Positions 51,485 to 61,103 are shown, counted from the first letter of the stretch. The stretch: DNA of 64,000 bases from Brevibacillus laterosporus (GCF_030489605.1 NZ_JAUKFY010000025.1:1-64000); one strand, 5' to 3'. The notes: generated by a model from the letters alone, not told the origin. Made by a program: numbers and translations.

Positions 51485-51853
51485 ATGGCACGTATTGCAG
51501 GCGTCGACTTGCCTCGTGAAAAACGAGTGGAAATCGCACTTACCTATATCTTCGGTATCGGTCGCTCTACTTCCCAACGCATTCTTGCGGAAGCTGGCGT
51601 AGATGCTAATGCTCGTGTTCGTGATTTGACTGAAGATGAAGTTAACAAACTTCGTGAATTCATCGACAAGAACATCAAAGTTGAGGGGGACCTTCGTCGT
51701 GAAATCTCTCTTAACATTAAACGCTTGATGGAAATTGGTTGCTTCCGTGGTATCCGCCATCGTCGTGGTTTACCAGTTCGTGGTCAACGTTCTAAAACAA
51801 ATGCTCGTACACGTAAAGGTCCTCGTCGTACAGTAGCGAACAAGAAGAAGTAA
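51485..51853 (+). CDS. rpsM: 30S ribosomal protein S13
   Basis: 122 residues. Head protein bridging to L5; [20 protein letters not shown] start and the basic tail [39 protein letters not shown] upstream. Confidence 0.98.
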   Translation: MARIAGVDLPREKRVEIALTYIFGIGRSTSQRILAEAGVDANARVRDLTEDEVNKLREFIDKNIKVEGDLRREISLNIKRLMEIGCFRGIRHRRGLPVRGQRSKTNARTRKGPRRTVANKKK

Positions 51854-51869
51854 AGGAGGGTAAATTAAC

Positions 51870-52268
51870 ATGGCTAAAAGAAAACAAGTTGCGACTCGTA
51901 CACGTCGTCGCGATCGTAAAAATGTTGAAGTTGGCGTAGCACATATCCGTTCTACATTCAACAACACTATCGTTACGATCACAGACCCTCATGGCAACGC
52001 AATCTCTTGGTCCAGTGCTGGTGCCCTCGGCTTCAGAGGTTCCCGTAAGAGCACTCCATTCGCAGCGCAAATGGCTGCTGAAACTGCAGCAAAAACTGCA
52101 ATGGATCATGGAATGCGTTCTTTGGAAGTACTAGTTAAAGGTCCTGGTGCTGGTCGTGAGGCTGCTATCCGTTCATTGCAAGCTGCTGGTTTGGAAGTTA
52201 ACATGATTAAAGATGTTACCCCAATCCCACACAACGGCTGCCGTCCACCAAAACGTCGCCGCGTGTAG
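51870..52268 (+). CDS. rpsK: 30S ribosomal protein S11
   Basis: 132 residues. Platform protein; [20 protein letters not shown] and the terminal [11 protein letters not shown] are typical. 16 bp after rpsM with AAGGAGGGTAAATTAAC. Confidence 0.98.
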   Translation: MAKRKQVATRTRRRDRKNVEVGVAHIRSTFNNTIVTITDPHGNAISWSSAGALGFRGSRKSTPFAAQMAAETAAKTAMDHGMRSLEVLVKGPGAGREAAIRSLQAAGLEVNMIKDVTPIPHNGCRPPKRRRV

Positions 52269-52359
52269 TCGGGTTTATAAAGCTCAGAACTTGTCCATAA
52301 TAGAATGGTAGATTCTGCTTTTTTGGCTTGACATGCATGCAAACGGTAAACCGCCGAAA

Positions 52360-52399
52360 GAAATTCCTGAGTGGGTCCCTAGGCCCACCCTTGAATTTC
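52360..52399 (+). promoter_or_regulatory. Stem-loop in the rpsK-rpoA spacer
   Basis: GAAATTC (52360-52366) / GAATTTC (52393-52399) encloses GTGGG (52371-52375) / CCCAC (52384-52388). No U tract follows; AAGGAGGG of rpoA begins 9 bases later, so the stem lies right at the ribosome entry site. Confidence 0.6.
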
Positions 52400-52426
52400 G
52401 ACGTTTTGAAGGAGGGTTTGTTAAGA

Positions 52427-53371
52427 ATGATAGAAATAGAAAAACCTAGAATTGAGGTTGTGGAGTTAGACGACGACAACTTGTACGGCAAATTCGTCGT
52501 TGAGCCCCTTGAGCGTGGTTACGGTACAACCCTTGGCAATTCACTCAGACGGATTCTACTGTCTTCTTTGCCAGGCGCGGCGGTTACTTCTGTTCAAATT
52601 GACGGTGTACTACACGAATTCTCGACTGTCGAGGGAGTAGTGGAGGACGTAACTGAAATCATCCTCAACATCAAGGGTCTTGCGCTTAAGATCCATTCTG
52701 ATGAAGAAAAAATTCTTGAGATTGATGCAGAAGGCGAAGGCGTTGTGAAAGCAGGAGATATTCGTGCTGATAGTGATGTGGAGATTTTAAACCCTGATCT
52801 GCATATCGCAACGTTAGCAACTGGCGGTCGTCTGCATATTCGCATGACAGCAGGGCGCGGTCGTGGGTATGTTCAAGCAGATGGCAATAAATCTGAGGAT
52901 CAACCAATTGGTGTTATTCCAATTGACTCCATTTACACTCCAATCAAACGTGTTAACTATCAGGTTGAGAATACCCGCGTAGGGCAAATGACTAACTATG
53001 ATAAATTAACATTGGAAGTTTGGACAAATGGAAGCATCCGCCCTGAGGAAGCTGTTAGCCTTGGAGCCAAAATCATGACGGAACATCTTAACTTGTTTGT
53101 TGGTTTGACTGACGAAGCGAAAGATGCTGAAATCATGGTCGAAAAAGAAGAAGATAAGAAAGAAAAAGTCTTAGAGATGACTATCGAAGAGCTTGATCTT
53201 TCTGTTCGTTCTTACAACTGCTTGAAACGCGCTGGTATCAACACGGTTCAAGAGTTAACTCAGAAGTCTGAAGAAGATATGATGAAAGTTCGTAACTTGG
53301 GACGTAAATCTTTAGAAGAAGTTCAAGAAAAACTTCAAGAGCTTGGTCTAGGTCTACGTAACGACGACTAA
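52427..53371 (+). CDS. rpoA: RNA polymerase alpha subunit
   Basis: 314 residues from ATG 52427 (GAAGGAGGGTTTGTTAAGA). N-terminal dimerisation domain to about 230, an acidic linker, and the C-terminal domain ([15 protein letters not shown]) that contacts UP elements and activators. The open frame from 52328 is only leader. Confidence 0.98.
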   Translation: MIEIEKPRIEVVELDDDNLYGKFVVEPLERGYGTTLGNSLRRILLSSLPGAAVTSVQIDGVLHEFSTVEGVVEDVTEIILNIKGLALKIHSDEEKILEIDAEGEGVVKAGDIRADSDVEILNPDLHIATLATGGRLHIRMTAGRGRGYVQADGNKSEDQPIGVIPIDSIYTPIKRVNYQVENTRVGQMTNYDKLTLEVWTNGSIRPEEAVSLGAKIMTEHLNLFVGLTDEAKDAEIMVEKEEDKKEKVLEMTIEELDLSVRSYNCLKRAGINTVQELTQKSEEDMMKVRNLGRKSLEEVQEKLQELGLGLRNDD

Positions 53372-53437
53372 GAGCTTTTAGCATAGTTGATCTATACAGA
53401 TGTTACTATCCGCTCCTTGTCTTGGGAGAGGGTCAAA

Positions 53438-53481
53438 TCTGGTGTGAAATGCTGATGCATATTAAGTCACAACATACCAGA
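53438..53481 (+). promoter_or_regulatory. Structured leader in front of rplQ
   Basis: TCTGGT (53438-53443) / ACCAGA (53476-53481), GTGA (53444-53447) / TCAC (53467-53470), ATGC (53449-53452) / GCAT (53457-53460) build one hairpin in three stacked segments with asymmetric loops. It ends a few bases before the rplQ ribosome site AAGGAGG. Confidence 0.55.
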
Positions 53482-53498
53482 AAGAAGGAGGTTAGAAC

Positions 53499-53861
53499 AT
53501 GGCATACCGTAAACTTGGACGTCGTAGTGCGGCTCGTAAAGCTCTGTTCCGCGATTTGGTAACAGATCTTATCATCAACGAGCGCATCGAAACGACTGAA
53601 ATGAAAGCGAAAGAACTACGTTCTATCGCTGATAAAATGGTCACTCTTGCAAAACGCGGTGATCTTCATGCACGTCGTCAAGTAGCTGCTTTCGTTCGTA
53701 ACGAAGTTGCTACTGAGGAAGGCAAAACAGCTGTTCAAAAACTTTTCGATGATATCGCACCACGTTTCGCTGAGCGTAATGGTGGATACACTCGTATCCT
53801 TAAAGTTGGTCCTCGCCGTGGCGATGCTGCACCAATGGCTTATATCGAATTAGTTGAATAG
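53499..53861 (+). CDS. rplQ: 50S ribosomal protein L17
   Basis: 120 residues, [22 protein letters not shown]. Tunnel-exit protein; last of the alpha operon. GAAGGAGGTTAGAAC upstream. Confidence 0.98.
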   Translation: MAYRKLGRRSAARKALFRDLVTDLIINERIETTEMKAKELRSIADKMVTLAKRGDLHARRQVAAFVRNEVATEEGKTAVQKLFDDIAPRFAERNGGYTRILKVGPRRGDAAPMAYIELVE

Positions 53862-53877
53862 TAACTGGTTGCTAGAG

Positions 53878-53930
53878 AAAGGGTGAGGACAGGGTCTGGT
53901 TTTGCCGGGTTCTGATTCAACCCTTTTTTC
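53878..53930 (+). terminator. Terminator of the ribosomal supercluster
   Basis: AAAGGGT (53878-53884) pairs with ACCCTTT (53920-53926); an inner irregular helix lies between, and TTTTTTC follows. Confidence 0.8.
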
Positions 53931-53993
53931 TTTTATCCAGATATAGTTCCAAAAACATCTTGTAATTTGCCTGTGACGAGGGATGTGAGGACT

Positions 53994-54848
53994 TTGAAAG
54001 AACAATCTAACATGATTCAGGCTAGTGGGCTTACCTTTCAATATCACTCGGAGCAAGCAGAAGCATCCCCCGTGGTAAAAGGTATAGACTTTTCTATTCA
54101 GGAAGGTTCTTTTGTTTCAATCATTGGACATAACGGCTCTGGCAAATCGACGTTAGCAAAGCTTATGAACGCTTTGTTGGTACCGACTGCAGGGGTACTG
54201 ACGGTCACAGGATTTTCTACTGACGATGAGGAACGATTATGGGACATCAGGCAGCAGGTTGGTATGGTGTTTCAGAATCCAGATAATCAAATCGTTGGTA
54301 CGATCGTCGAGGATGATGTAGCCTTTGGGCTTGAGAACCTCGGTATTGAAGCAACAGAGATGCGTAAGCGCATTGACGAATCCTTAGAATCGGTTAAGAT
54401 GACAGCCTACCTAAAAAGCCAGCCTCAACGGCTGTCTGGTGGGCAAAAGCAGCGTGTCGCAATTGCTGGAATTCTGGCAATGCGCCCGTCCATCATTATT
54501 TTGGATGAAGCCACTGCTATGCTTGACCCACAAGGAAGGAAAGAAGTTATTCAATTGGTTCACCGGTTGAACCGAGAAGAAGGGCTCACAATCGTTAACA
54601 TTACGCATTTTCCTGAAGAGACATTAGAGTCTGATCGTATTATTGTGATGGATCAGGGGAAGATTTATGCGGATGGTACTCCTGTTGAAGTGTATGCTGA
54701 CGTAGAGGGTCTGAAGGCTATTGGTCTGGATGTTCCCTTTGCAGGAAGGCTTCGTCACACTTTAAGGCAACAAGGTATAAAACTTCAGACTGTACTGGAT
54801 CAAGAGGAGTTGGTTGACGAATTATGCAAATATCTTTTGAAAATGTGA
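53994..54848 (+). CDS. ecfA1: Energy-coupling factor ATPase EcfA1 (CbiO)
   Basis: 284 residues from TTG 53994. Start is uncertain: TTG 53967, GTG 53985 and ATG 54012 are in frame. Walker A GHNGSGKST (about 45-53), Q-loop FQNPDNQ, signature LSGGQKQR (about 147), Walker B IIILDEAT. One of two ATPases driving vitamin import with EcfT and separate S-components. Overlaps ecfA2 by 25 bases. Confidence 0.95.
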   Translation: MKEQSNMIQASGLTFQYHSEQAEASPVVKGIDFSIQEGSFVSIIGHNGSGKSTLAKLMNALLVPTAGVLTVTGFSTDDEERLWDIRQQVGMVFQNPDNQIVGTIVEDDVAFGLENLGIEATEMRKRIDESLESVKMTAYLKSQPQRLSGGQKQRVAIAGILAMRPSIIILDEATAMLDPQGRKEVIQLVHRLNREEGLTIVNITHFPEETLESDRIIVMDQGKIYADGTPVEVYADVEGLKAIGLDVPFAGRLRHTLRQQGIKLQTVLDQEELVDELCKYLLKM

Positions 54849-55702
54849 CCTATTTGTATGGAAAAGGGACTCCGTTTGAAAAAGAGGCACTTTCGCACAT
54901 CTCCTTTACTATCCCATCGGGTTCGTTTGTAGGTATTATTGGCCAAACCGGCTCCGGAAAATCGACTTTGATACAGCATCTGAACGGTTTAATTAAGCCG
55001 ACAGAGGGTACTGTACGGGTCGGCGATATGGTTGTGACTCCGACAACGAAAAAAACGCGTAATTTGCGCCGTCAGGTGGGGCTCGTGTTCCAATATCCGG
55101 AACATCAACTTTTTGAAGAAACTGTACTTAAAGATGTGATGTACGGTCCACTAAATTATGAATTACCCGAACAAATGGCTTATCAAAGGGCAAAAGAATC
55201 GCTTGAAATTGTGGGACTTTCCTTCGATGAGGTTAAAGGCCGCTCTCCTTTCCATTTAAGTGGGGGACAGATGCGCCGTGTTGCAATTGCAGGGGTATTG
55301 GCAATGCAACCAAAAGTACTTGTTCTAGATGAACCGACCGCAGGACTCGATCCTGCTGGGAGGAAAGCCATCTTAGAAGGGATTTATCAGATTCATCGGG
55401 AACAAAAGCTCACTACTTTACTGGTTACCCACAGTATGGAGGAAGCTGCTCGGTATGCTGATTATCTTCTGGTATTGGCTAAAGGAAGGATTGCGATGGA
55501 GGGTACACCTGCAGACATTTTTAAAGAGCAAGCTGCTTTGCAAGAATTAGCTTTAGATGTACCTGAAACAGTCTCTTTTCTTCATCGATTAAATGAAAAG
55601 CTTCCACACAATAAGCGATTGCCGCTCTCTTTATACAAAGAAGAGGATTTATCCTCCTATCTGCTTGATCTACTCAAGCAAGGTAAGGAGGATGTTCAAT
55701 GA
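54824..55702 (+). CDS. ecfA2: Energy-coupling factor ATPase EcfA2
   Basis: 292 residues. Walker A GQTGSGKST (40-48), Q-loop FQYPEHQ, signature LSGGQMRR, Walker B VLVLDEPTAGLDP. Forms the heterodimer with EcfA1. Ends in ATGA shared with ecfT. Confidence 0.96.
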   Translation: MQISFENVTYLYGKGTPFEKEALSHISFTIPSGSFVGIIGQTGSGKSTLIQHLNGLIKPTEGTVRVGDMVVTPTTKKTRNLRRQVGLVFQYPEHQLFEETVLKDVMYGPLNYELPEQMAYQRAKESLEIVGLSFDEVKGRSPFHLSGGQMRRVAIAGVLAMQPKVLVLDEPTAGLDPAGRKAILEGIYQIHREQKLTTLLVTHSMEEAARYADYLLVLAKGRIAMEGTPADIFKEQAALQELALDVPETVSFLHRLNEKLPHNKRLPLSLYKEEDLSSYLLDLLKQGKEDVQ

Positions 55703-56502
55703 GCATGCTACAAAATTTTGCTATCGGCCAATATATACCTGGTGATTCCTTTGTACACCGTCTGGATCCGAGAAGTAAATTTTTATTTATTATCGTGTTT
55801 GCTATGGTTGTTTTTATGGCGAACAAGGCGGAAATCTACGGATTCTTAGTAGCTATTCTCTTACTATGCTTGTTTATGTCGAAATTATCGCTTTCCTATA
55901 TTCTTCGTGGCTTAAAACCAGTCTGGTTCCTGCTATTGCTAACCGTCATTTTGCAAATCTTGCTTACGAAAGGTGGGCAGGTGTATGTAAGATGGGGGTG
56001 GTTCAGCATAGAAGAGGAGGGTGTCCGTCAGGCCTTGTTTGTGTCGATGCGATTAGGGCTATTGGTTGTAATCAGTTCATTGCTGACTTTAACCACTTCA
56101 CCTATTGATCTGACGGACGGGGTGGAACGAATGTTTGGCCCGTTAAAAAAATGGGGTCTTCCTGTTCATGAAATGGCGCTCATGCTTTCCATTGCGATTC
56201 GATTTATCCCGACGCTATTGGAAGAGACAGACAAGATTATGAAAGCACAGATGGCTAGAGGTGCTAATTTTGATAGTGGAACACTGTTGAGCCGGGCTAA
56301 AGCCATGGTTGCCATTGTGATTCCGCTGTTTATTAGTGCATTTCGCCGAGCTGAGGATTTAGCATTAGCAATGGAGGCAAGAGGATATCGTGGGGATATT
56401 GGACGCACAAAATTACGTCAATTGCAGTTTAGTTATCGAGACGGCATCCTGTTGTTATTTATGCTGGTTCTTGTGGCAGTTGTAGGATGGTGGAGAACAT
56501 GA
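55699..56502 (+). CDS. ecfT: Energy-coupling factor transmembrane protein EcfT
   Basis: 267 residues, about 5-6 membrane helices. Two Ala-Arg-Gly coupling motifs that dock on the ATPases are visible: MARGANFDSG and MEARGYRGDIG. AAGGAGGATGTTC upstream; overlaps both ecfA2 and truA by four bases, so EcfA1-A2-T and TruA are made from one coupled mRNA. S-components must be encoded elsewhere. Confidence 0.96.
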   Translation: MSMLQNFAIGQYIPGDSFVHRLDPRSKFLFIIVFAMVVFMANKAEIYGFLVAILLLCLFMSKLSLSYILRGLKPVWFLLLLTVILQILLTKGGQVYVRWGWFSIEEEGVRQALFVSMRLGLLVVISSLLTLTTSPIDLTDGVERMFGPLKKWGLPVHEMALMLSIAIRFIPTLLEETDKIMKAQMARGANFDSGTLLSRAKAMVAIVIPLFISAFRRAEDLALAMEARGYRGDIGRTKLRQLQFSYRDGILLLFMLVLVAVVGWWRT

Positions 56503-57239
56503 AACGATTAAAAGGTATTGTTGCCTATGATGGAACTGATTATAGCGGATTTCAAGTTCAGCCTGAACAAGTAACCATACAAGGGGAGATTGAGGCAGCC
56601 ATTATGCGCATTACTGGCGAGACGATTCAAATTCACGGGTCTGGTCGCACAGATGCAGGTGTTCATGCCAAGGGTCAAACCTTTCACTTTGATACCAAAT
56701 CAACCATTCCCATAGAAAAATGGTGTTGGATTCTTAATAATCAGCTGCCTGACTCGATTGTCATTCAAACAATAGAGGAGGTAGAGCCATCCTTTCATGC
56801 TCGATTTGACGTCAGAGAGAAGGAATACCGATATTGTATCAACAATGCTCAGGTGCCAGACATCTTTCGCCACCGCTATGCTTGGCATGTTCGCTATCCG
56901 CTAGATGTAGAAGCGATGAGACAAGCTGCCACCCATTTGATAGGAACGCATGACTTTACTTCTTTTTGCTCTGCAAGGACGCATGTGGAGAATAAGGTGC
57001 GTACCATTTATGACGTGAAAATTGAACAAGAAGGAACACTTCTTTGGATTATTTGTCGCGGCAACGGGTTTTTATATAACATGGTAAGAATCATTGCGGG
57101 AACCCTGCTTAATGTTGGAGAAGGAAAGCTGAATCCAGATCATATTCCTAGTATTCTTGCAGGTTGTGATCGGGAATTGGCAGGACAGACAGCACCTCCC
57201 CATGGTCTTACAATGTGGGAAGTATTTTACAAGGAATAG
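56499..57239 (+). CDS. truA: tRNA pseudouridine(38-40) synthase
   Basis: 246 residues from ATG 56499. Catalytic D52 in GSGRTDAGVHAKGQ. Converts U38-U40 of the tRNA anticodon arm. Its position between ecfT and rplM is conserved in Bacillus. Confidence 0.97.
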   Translation: MKRLKGIVAYDGTDYSGFQVQPEQVTIQGEIEAAIMRITGETIQIHGSGRTDAGVHAKGQTFHFDTKSTIPIEKWCWILNNQLPDSIVIQTIEEVEPSFHARFDVREKEYRYCINNAQVPDIFRHRYAWHVRYPLDVEAMRQAATHLIGTHDFTSFCSARTHVENKVRTIYDVKIEQEGTLLWIICRGNGFLYNMVRIIAGTLLNVGEGKLNPDHIPSILAGCDRELAGQTAPPHGLTMWEVFYKE

Positions 57240-57253
57240 CTCATTCGTTTTCC

Positions 57254-57283
57254 TTGACTCTCACATGATCTATATAGTATGAT
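57254..57283 (+). promoter_or_regulatory. Promoter of rplM-rpsI
   Basis: TTGACT (57254-57259), 18 bp, TATGAT (57278-57283). Gives a leader of about 145 nt. Confidence 0.75.
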
Positions 57284-57329
57284 AACTAATGGTATTTTCA
57301 TACCCGCTAGCCCCACTCTAGCCCCGGGA

Positions 57330-57427
57330 TTGAAAATTGACTTAGTACGAAATAGGATACACAAGGTAAAGTTGTTCACCGTTGCAGCTTTGGCCTTTAA
57401 CATTGAACGGCAAGATATCTAGGAGGG
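57330..57427 (+). promoter_or_regulatory. L13 leader RNA
   Basis: AAAGTTGT (57368-57375) pairs with GCAGCTTT (57384-57391), two G-U, around the loop TCACCGTT. The loop bases CCGTT (57379-57383) are complementary to AACGG (57406-57410), which allows an H-type pseudoknot or an alternative pairing. Position and content fit the Firmicutes L13 leader expected before rplM. Autoregulation by L13 is the family assumption. Confidence 0.65.
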
Positions 57428-57433
57428 ACAAAC

Positions 57434-57871
57434 ATGCGTACCACATATATGGCGAAAACGCAAGAAGTTGAGCGTAAATGGTACATCGTTGACGCTGAAG
57501 GCCAAACTCTTGGTCGTCTTGCGAGCGAAGTAGCATCTATCCTACGCGGTAAACTAAAGCCTGAATTTACACCACACGTTGACACTGGTGATTTCGTAAT
57601 CGTTCTTAATGCTGACAAAATCAAGCTTACTGGTAAAAAACTTACTGATAAAATGTACTATAGACACTCCATGCACCCAGGTGGTTTGAAAGCAACTCCT
57701 GCTGGTGAAATGTTGAACAAACGTCCAGATCGTATGTTCGAATTGGCTGTTAAAGGTATGCTTCCTAAAAACAGCTTGGGACGTCAAATGTTCTCAAAAC
57801 TTAAAGTATATGCAGGTACTGAGCATCCACATGCTGCTCAAAAACCAGAAGCATGGCAAATTCGCGGCTAA
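57434..57871 (+). CDS. rplM: 50S ribosomal protein L13
   Basis: 145 residues, [17 protein letters not shown]. Early 23S assembly protein. AGGAGGGACAAAC before ATG 57434; ATG 57449 is a less likely alternative. Confidence 0.98.
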   Translation: MRTTYMAKTQEVERKWYIVDAEGQTLGRLASEVASILRGKLKPEFTPHVDTGDFVIVLNADKIKLTGKKLTDKMYYRHSMHPGGLKATPAGEMLNKRPDRMFELAVKGMLPKNSLGRQMFSKLKVYAGTEHPHAAQKPEAWQIRG

Positions 57872-57891
57872 TAAAAGGGAGGAAATGACTC

Positions 57892-58284
57892 GTGGCACAA
57901 GTTCAATACTACGGTACAGGTCGTCGTAAACACTCCGTAGCACGCGTTCGCTTGGTACCAGGCGAAGGTCGCATTCTGATCAACAAGCGTGATATGGATA
58001 ACTATTTTGGTTTGGAAACTTTAAAGCTGATCGTAAAACAACCACTAGTTCTTACTGAAACTCTAGGTCACTATGATGTTTTGGTAAACGTTGGTGGCGG
58101 AGGTACAACTGGTCAAGCAGGAGCTATCCGTCATGGTGTTGCTCGTGCGTTGCTAAAAGCAGATCCAGAACTTCGCGGTGCTCTTAAACGCGCTGGATTC
58201 TTGACTCGTGACCCTCGTATGAAAGAACGTAAAAAATACGGTCTTAAAGCGGCTCGTCGCGCGCCTCAGTTCTCTAAACGTTAA
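57892..58284 (+). CDS. rpsI: 30S ribosomal protein S9
   Basis: 130 residues from GTG 57892; its C-terminal tail (RAPQFSKR) reaches the P-site tRNA. AAGGGAGGAAATGACTC upstream, 20 bp after rplM. Confidence 0.98.
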   Translation: MAQVQYYGTGRRKHSVARVRLVPGEGRILINKRDMDNYFGLETLKLIVKQPLVLTETLGHYDVLVNVGGGGTTGQAGAIRHGVARALLKADPELRGALKRAGFLTRDPRMKERKKYGLKAARRAPQFSKR

Positions 58285-58306
58285 TTTTACTGTTATCATA
58301 AGGATG

Positions 58307-58350
58307 CAAGCCTCAAATCATTTATTGATTTGGGGCTTGTTTTCTTTTAG
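58307..58350 (+). terminator. Terminator after rpsI
   Basis: CAAGCCTCAAATCA (58307-58320) / TGATTTGGGGCTTG (58326-58339), 14 bp with one G-U, loop TTTAT, then TTTTCTTTT. Confidence 0.95.
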
Positions 58351-58414
58351 TACAGTGGTGCCATGACCTTAATTTGACCATACTCATGTTATTCCTAGAA
58401 GATATTCTTGTTCA

Positions 58415-58870
58415 TTAGATATTTGGTGTTGTCATTTTCTTGTTAAGCTGTTCAAGCACAAGTGGCCACGCTTGTTCATGTTGGTCTCTGGACTCTTGAT
58501 CCGGGAATCCTGCATGGGTAAGGCGAAGCTGTGTGCCTTTGTTTTGTGACTCAAGTTCAACCGTTACAACTGTTTCAGCCCCCTTTGTCCCTTTACCTCC
58601 AGTGACCCAGGTTAATTCAACCAGCCGGTTCTGCTCAAGCCTGAGAAATCTTCCGTAATGAGGATGACGTTCCTCTTCAAATTGTGTTTCAAAAAAGAAG
58701 GGCGTGTTGACCTCTCCTTTCATCAATACAGTTCCAGGAGCTGCAAACCAACGATCAAAGTGCTTCGTCCACGCTTGAAATAAAACATCTGGTGATAAAT
58801 CCATTAGACGCTCCACCTTCAGACTATGCGGTCGTTTTGCAAGATCAGGCATGGTAATGGGCTTTAGCAT
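58415..58870 (-). CDS. SRPBCC / AHSA1-type lipid-binding-fold protein
   Basis: 151 residues from the ATG at 58870 (GGAAGGA 10 bases upstream on the minus strand); a longer start at 58906 has AAGGAGG 14 bases away. START-like fold of the Activator of Hsp90 ATPase 1 family: [24 protein letters not shown], and [22 protein letters not shown]. Such proteins bind hydrophobic ligands; function unknown. It replaces ybaJ/ybaK at this site in B. subtilis. Confidence 0.85.
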   Translation of the reverse strand: MLKPITMPDLAKRPHSLKVERLMDLSPDVLFQAWTKHFDRWFAAPGTVLMKGEVNTPFFFETQFEEERHPHYGRFLRLEQNRLVELTWVTGGKGTKGAETVVTVELESQNKGTQLRLTHAGFPDQESRDQHEQAWPLVLEQLNKKMTTPNI

Positions 58871-59095
58871 TCGTGAGTATTCCTTCCGGTAAGTTAAGTT
58901 GTACATATGTAAAAGGCTGACCTCCTTATCATCTCCATATCACGCAATGCTATGAGCAGCCCTACATATTAGAGCCGCTGCAGGTTTACATCAATCCGCA
59001 TACTTTCCCGTCTGACTTTTATAGACAACCCCGTCATAATTGTCCATTTTAATCCATATGATGAAGAAGAGAATTGGGACAAAGGGGCGGTCGAA

Positions 59096-59818
59096 GTGAC
59101 TAAAAAAGTAGTAGGGTGGGTGCTTGCCTGCTTTCTGCTGGTCATCATATTTACGTACAAGTTACCCGTACATTCTTCTTGGTCCACCTGGACATTGCCT
59201 TTGGCAGGGACAGTAATAGCAATTGATGCGGGCCATGGTGGCTTGGATGGTGGTGCAGTAAGTAAGGATGGAAAAGTAGTTGAAAAAGATGTGGCATTGC
59301 CTATCAGTCTATATTTACGTGATTTTTTGCAGGAGTCAGGAGCTTATGTAATTATGACGCGTGAAGATGATAGGGATTTGTCATCAGAGGGTGCTAGTAA
59401 GCTGAGAAAACGCAAGTCGGAGGACATTCGCAATCGAGTGAAATTTATTAACGACAATGCTCCAGATTTTTTAGTTAGCATTCACTTAAACAGCATTCCG
59501 CAGGAGAAGTGGAGAGGTGCTCAAACCTTTTATTTCCCAGGTTTTCAAGAAAGTAAGACAATGGCCTTTCTCATTCAGGATGAGATTAAACGTGTATTAG
59601 AAAATACCGATAGAAGTCCCAAGCAGACGGATGATATTTTTTTAATTCGGGAAGTAAAGACACCATCCGTGCTTGTAGAGGTAGGCTTTTTATCCAATCC
59701 TGAAGAAGCAAGGAAATTGGAGTCAGCCGATTATCAAAAAGCAATGGCAAACGCGATTTATCAGGGAATCTTGCGTCACTATGCGGGAGAAAAGAGCACA
59801 GCTACAAGCGCACCGTAG
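59096..59818 (+). CDS. cwlD: N-acetylmuramoyl-L-alanine amidase CwlD
   Basis: 240 residues from GTG 59096. A signal-anchor helix (about 5-22) leads to an Amidase_3 domain with zinc and catalytic motifs AIDAGHGGLDGGA, VVEKDVAL, SIHLNSIP and VEVGFLSNPEEA. Together with PdaA it makes muramic-delta-lactam in spore cortex, needed for germination. The 225-bp region before it has no other gene; a sporulation promoter is expected but not certain by eye. Confidence 0.93.
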   Translation: MTKKVVGWVLACFLLVIIFTYKLPVHSSWSTWTLPLAGTVIAIDAGHGGLDGGAVSKDGKVVEKDVALPISLYLRDFLQESGAYVIMTREDDRDLSSEGASKLRKRKSEDIRNRVKFINDNAPDFLVSIHLNSIPQEKWRGAQTFYFPGFQESKTMAFLIQDEIKRVLENTDRSPKQTDDIFLIREVKTPSVLVEVGFLSNPEEARKLESADYQKAMANAIYQGILRHYAGEKSTATSAP

Positions 59819-59847
59819 TTTGGGTGTGCTTGTTTAGTCTGTAACTA

Positions 59848-59856
59848 TGCTATAAT
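59848..59856 (+). promoter_or_regulatory. Extended -10 promoter of salA
   Basis: TGCTATAAT (59848-59856) is a perfect extended -10. A TTGTTT lies upstream with only a 15-bp spacer, so the promoter may rely on the extended element. Confidence 0.6.
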
Positions 59857-59870
59857 GAGGGCAAAAATTA

Positions 59871-59944
59871 GGAAACAGCAAGGGAACACCATGTGATTTA
59901 CTAAACTAGGCAACGGGTATATGCGTACCCCTAAGCCTGTTTCC
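59871..59944 (+). promoter_or_regulatory. Structured 5' leader of salA
   Basis: GGAAACAG (59871-59878) is perfectly complementary to CTGTTTCC (59937-59944), enclosing a hairpin GGGTA (59915-59919) / TACCC (59926-59930) and a possible GGC/GCC extension. It starts at about the predicted transcription start and ends 14 bases before the ribosome site of salA. Confidence 0.5.
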
Positions 59945-59971
59945 CAACTAGAAAATCGAGGTGGATTCAAC

Positions 59972-61069
59972 ATGCTAACGAAAGAGAAAATTCTCGAAGC
60001 ATTACGTGACGTTAAAGATCCTGAGATAAATCGAAGTTTAGTAGAGCTTAATATGATTCGCAATATAACGATTGAAGAACGGCATGTTTCGCTGGAAGTG
60101 GTGCTTACCATATCTGGCTGTCCATTAAAGGTGAAAATTCAAGATGACGTGGTTCAAGCGATTCGTGCATTGGGCGCAGAGAAGGTCGATGTACGCTTTG
60201 GAGCCATGACAGAAGAGGAAAGGGCTGCACTCAGCCAACAATTGCGTGGAGGGCAGGCTACAGCTTCTCAGGCCCAGGGCCAAGGTCAGGCAAATGTTTT
60301 GCATCCTATACTTGCTGAAAATTCAAAGACAACGTTTATTGCTATTACCTCTGGTAAAGGTGGAGTTGGCAAATCTACAGTTACCGTTAACTTAGCGGCT
60401 GCACTAGCACGTTTAGGCAAAAAAGTAGGAATTATTGATGCTGACATCTATGGATTTAGCGTTCCAGATATGATGAACATTGAGCAGCGTCCTACCGTTA
60501 TTGGACAGACAATTTTGCCAGTAGAGAAGTTTGGCGTAAAAGTAATGTCGATGGGCTTCTTTGTTGAAGATAATTCCCCTATCATTTGGCGCGGTCCTAT
60601 GCTTGGCAAGATGCTCCGCAATTTCTTCAGTGAGGTACACTGGGGGGAAGACCTGGACTATCTCCTGCTTGATTTACCGCCAGGAACAGGTGACGTAGCA
60701 CTTGATATCCATACCATGATCCCGCAGAGCAAAGAAATTATTGTGACCACTCCTCATCCTACAGCAGCATTCGTAGCAGCAAGAGCGGGAGCTATGGCAA
60801 TGAAAACAGGTCATAAAATTTTGGGGGTTGTGGAGAATATGGCCTGGTATGAAGCTAAGGATGGTTCCAAAGAGTATGTCTTTGGACGGGGAGGCGGTTC
60901 CAAGCTAGCGGAAACACTGTCTTGTGCCCTGATCGCTCAAATCCCGCTTGGCCAACCAGAGAATCATCCGCAGGAGCCTGAATACTCTCCATCCATTTAT
61001 AAAACTGAAAACACTATTGGACAAATTTATATGCAGCTTGCTGAAGATGTCGATCGACTATGTAAATAA
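59972..61069 (+). CDS. salA: SalA, Mrp/NBP35-family ATPase
   Basis: 365 residues from ATG 59972 (CGAGGTGGATTCAAC). N-terminal MIP18/DUF59 domain (about 1-90) followed by a P-loop ATPase with GKGGVGKST at about 128-136 and the DLPPGTGDVALD segment. Mrp proteins carry Fe-S clusters, but the Bacillus member represses scoC and lacks part of the cluster-binding cysteines; no CxxC pair is visible here either. Confidence 0.94.
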   Translation: MLTKEKILEALRDVKDPEINRSLVELNMIRNITIEERHVSLEVVLTISGCPLKVKIQDDVVQAIRALGAEKVDVRFGAMTEEERAALSQQLRGGQATASQAQGQGQANVLHPILAENSKTTFIAITSGKGGVGKSTVTVNLAAALARLGKKVGIIDADIYGFSVPDMMNIEQRPTVIGQTILPVEKFGVKVMSMGFFVEDNSPIIWRGPMLGKMLRNFFSEVHWGEDLDYLLLDLPPGTGDVALDIHTMIPQSKEIIVTTPHPTAAFVAARAGAMAMKTGHKILGVVENMAWYEAKDGSKEYVFGRGGGSKLAETLSCALIAQIPLGQPENHPQEPEYSPSIYKTENTIGQIYMQLAEDVDRLCK

Positions 61070-61103
61070 TAAAAACCAAAAGCATCGAAAAAATCCCCCG
61101 ATA

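Noticed and set aside
52328-52426. N-terminal extension of RpoA
   Set aside because: Runs through the leader stem-loop and lacks a ribosome site; the known RpoA start fits 52427.
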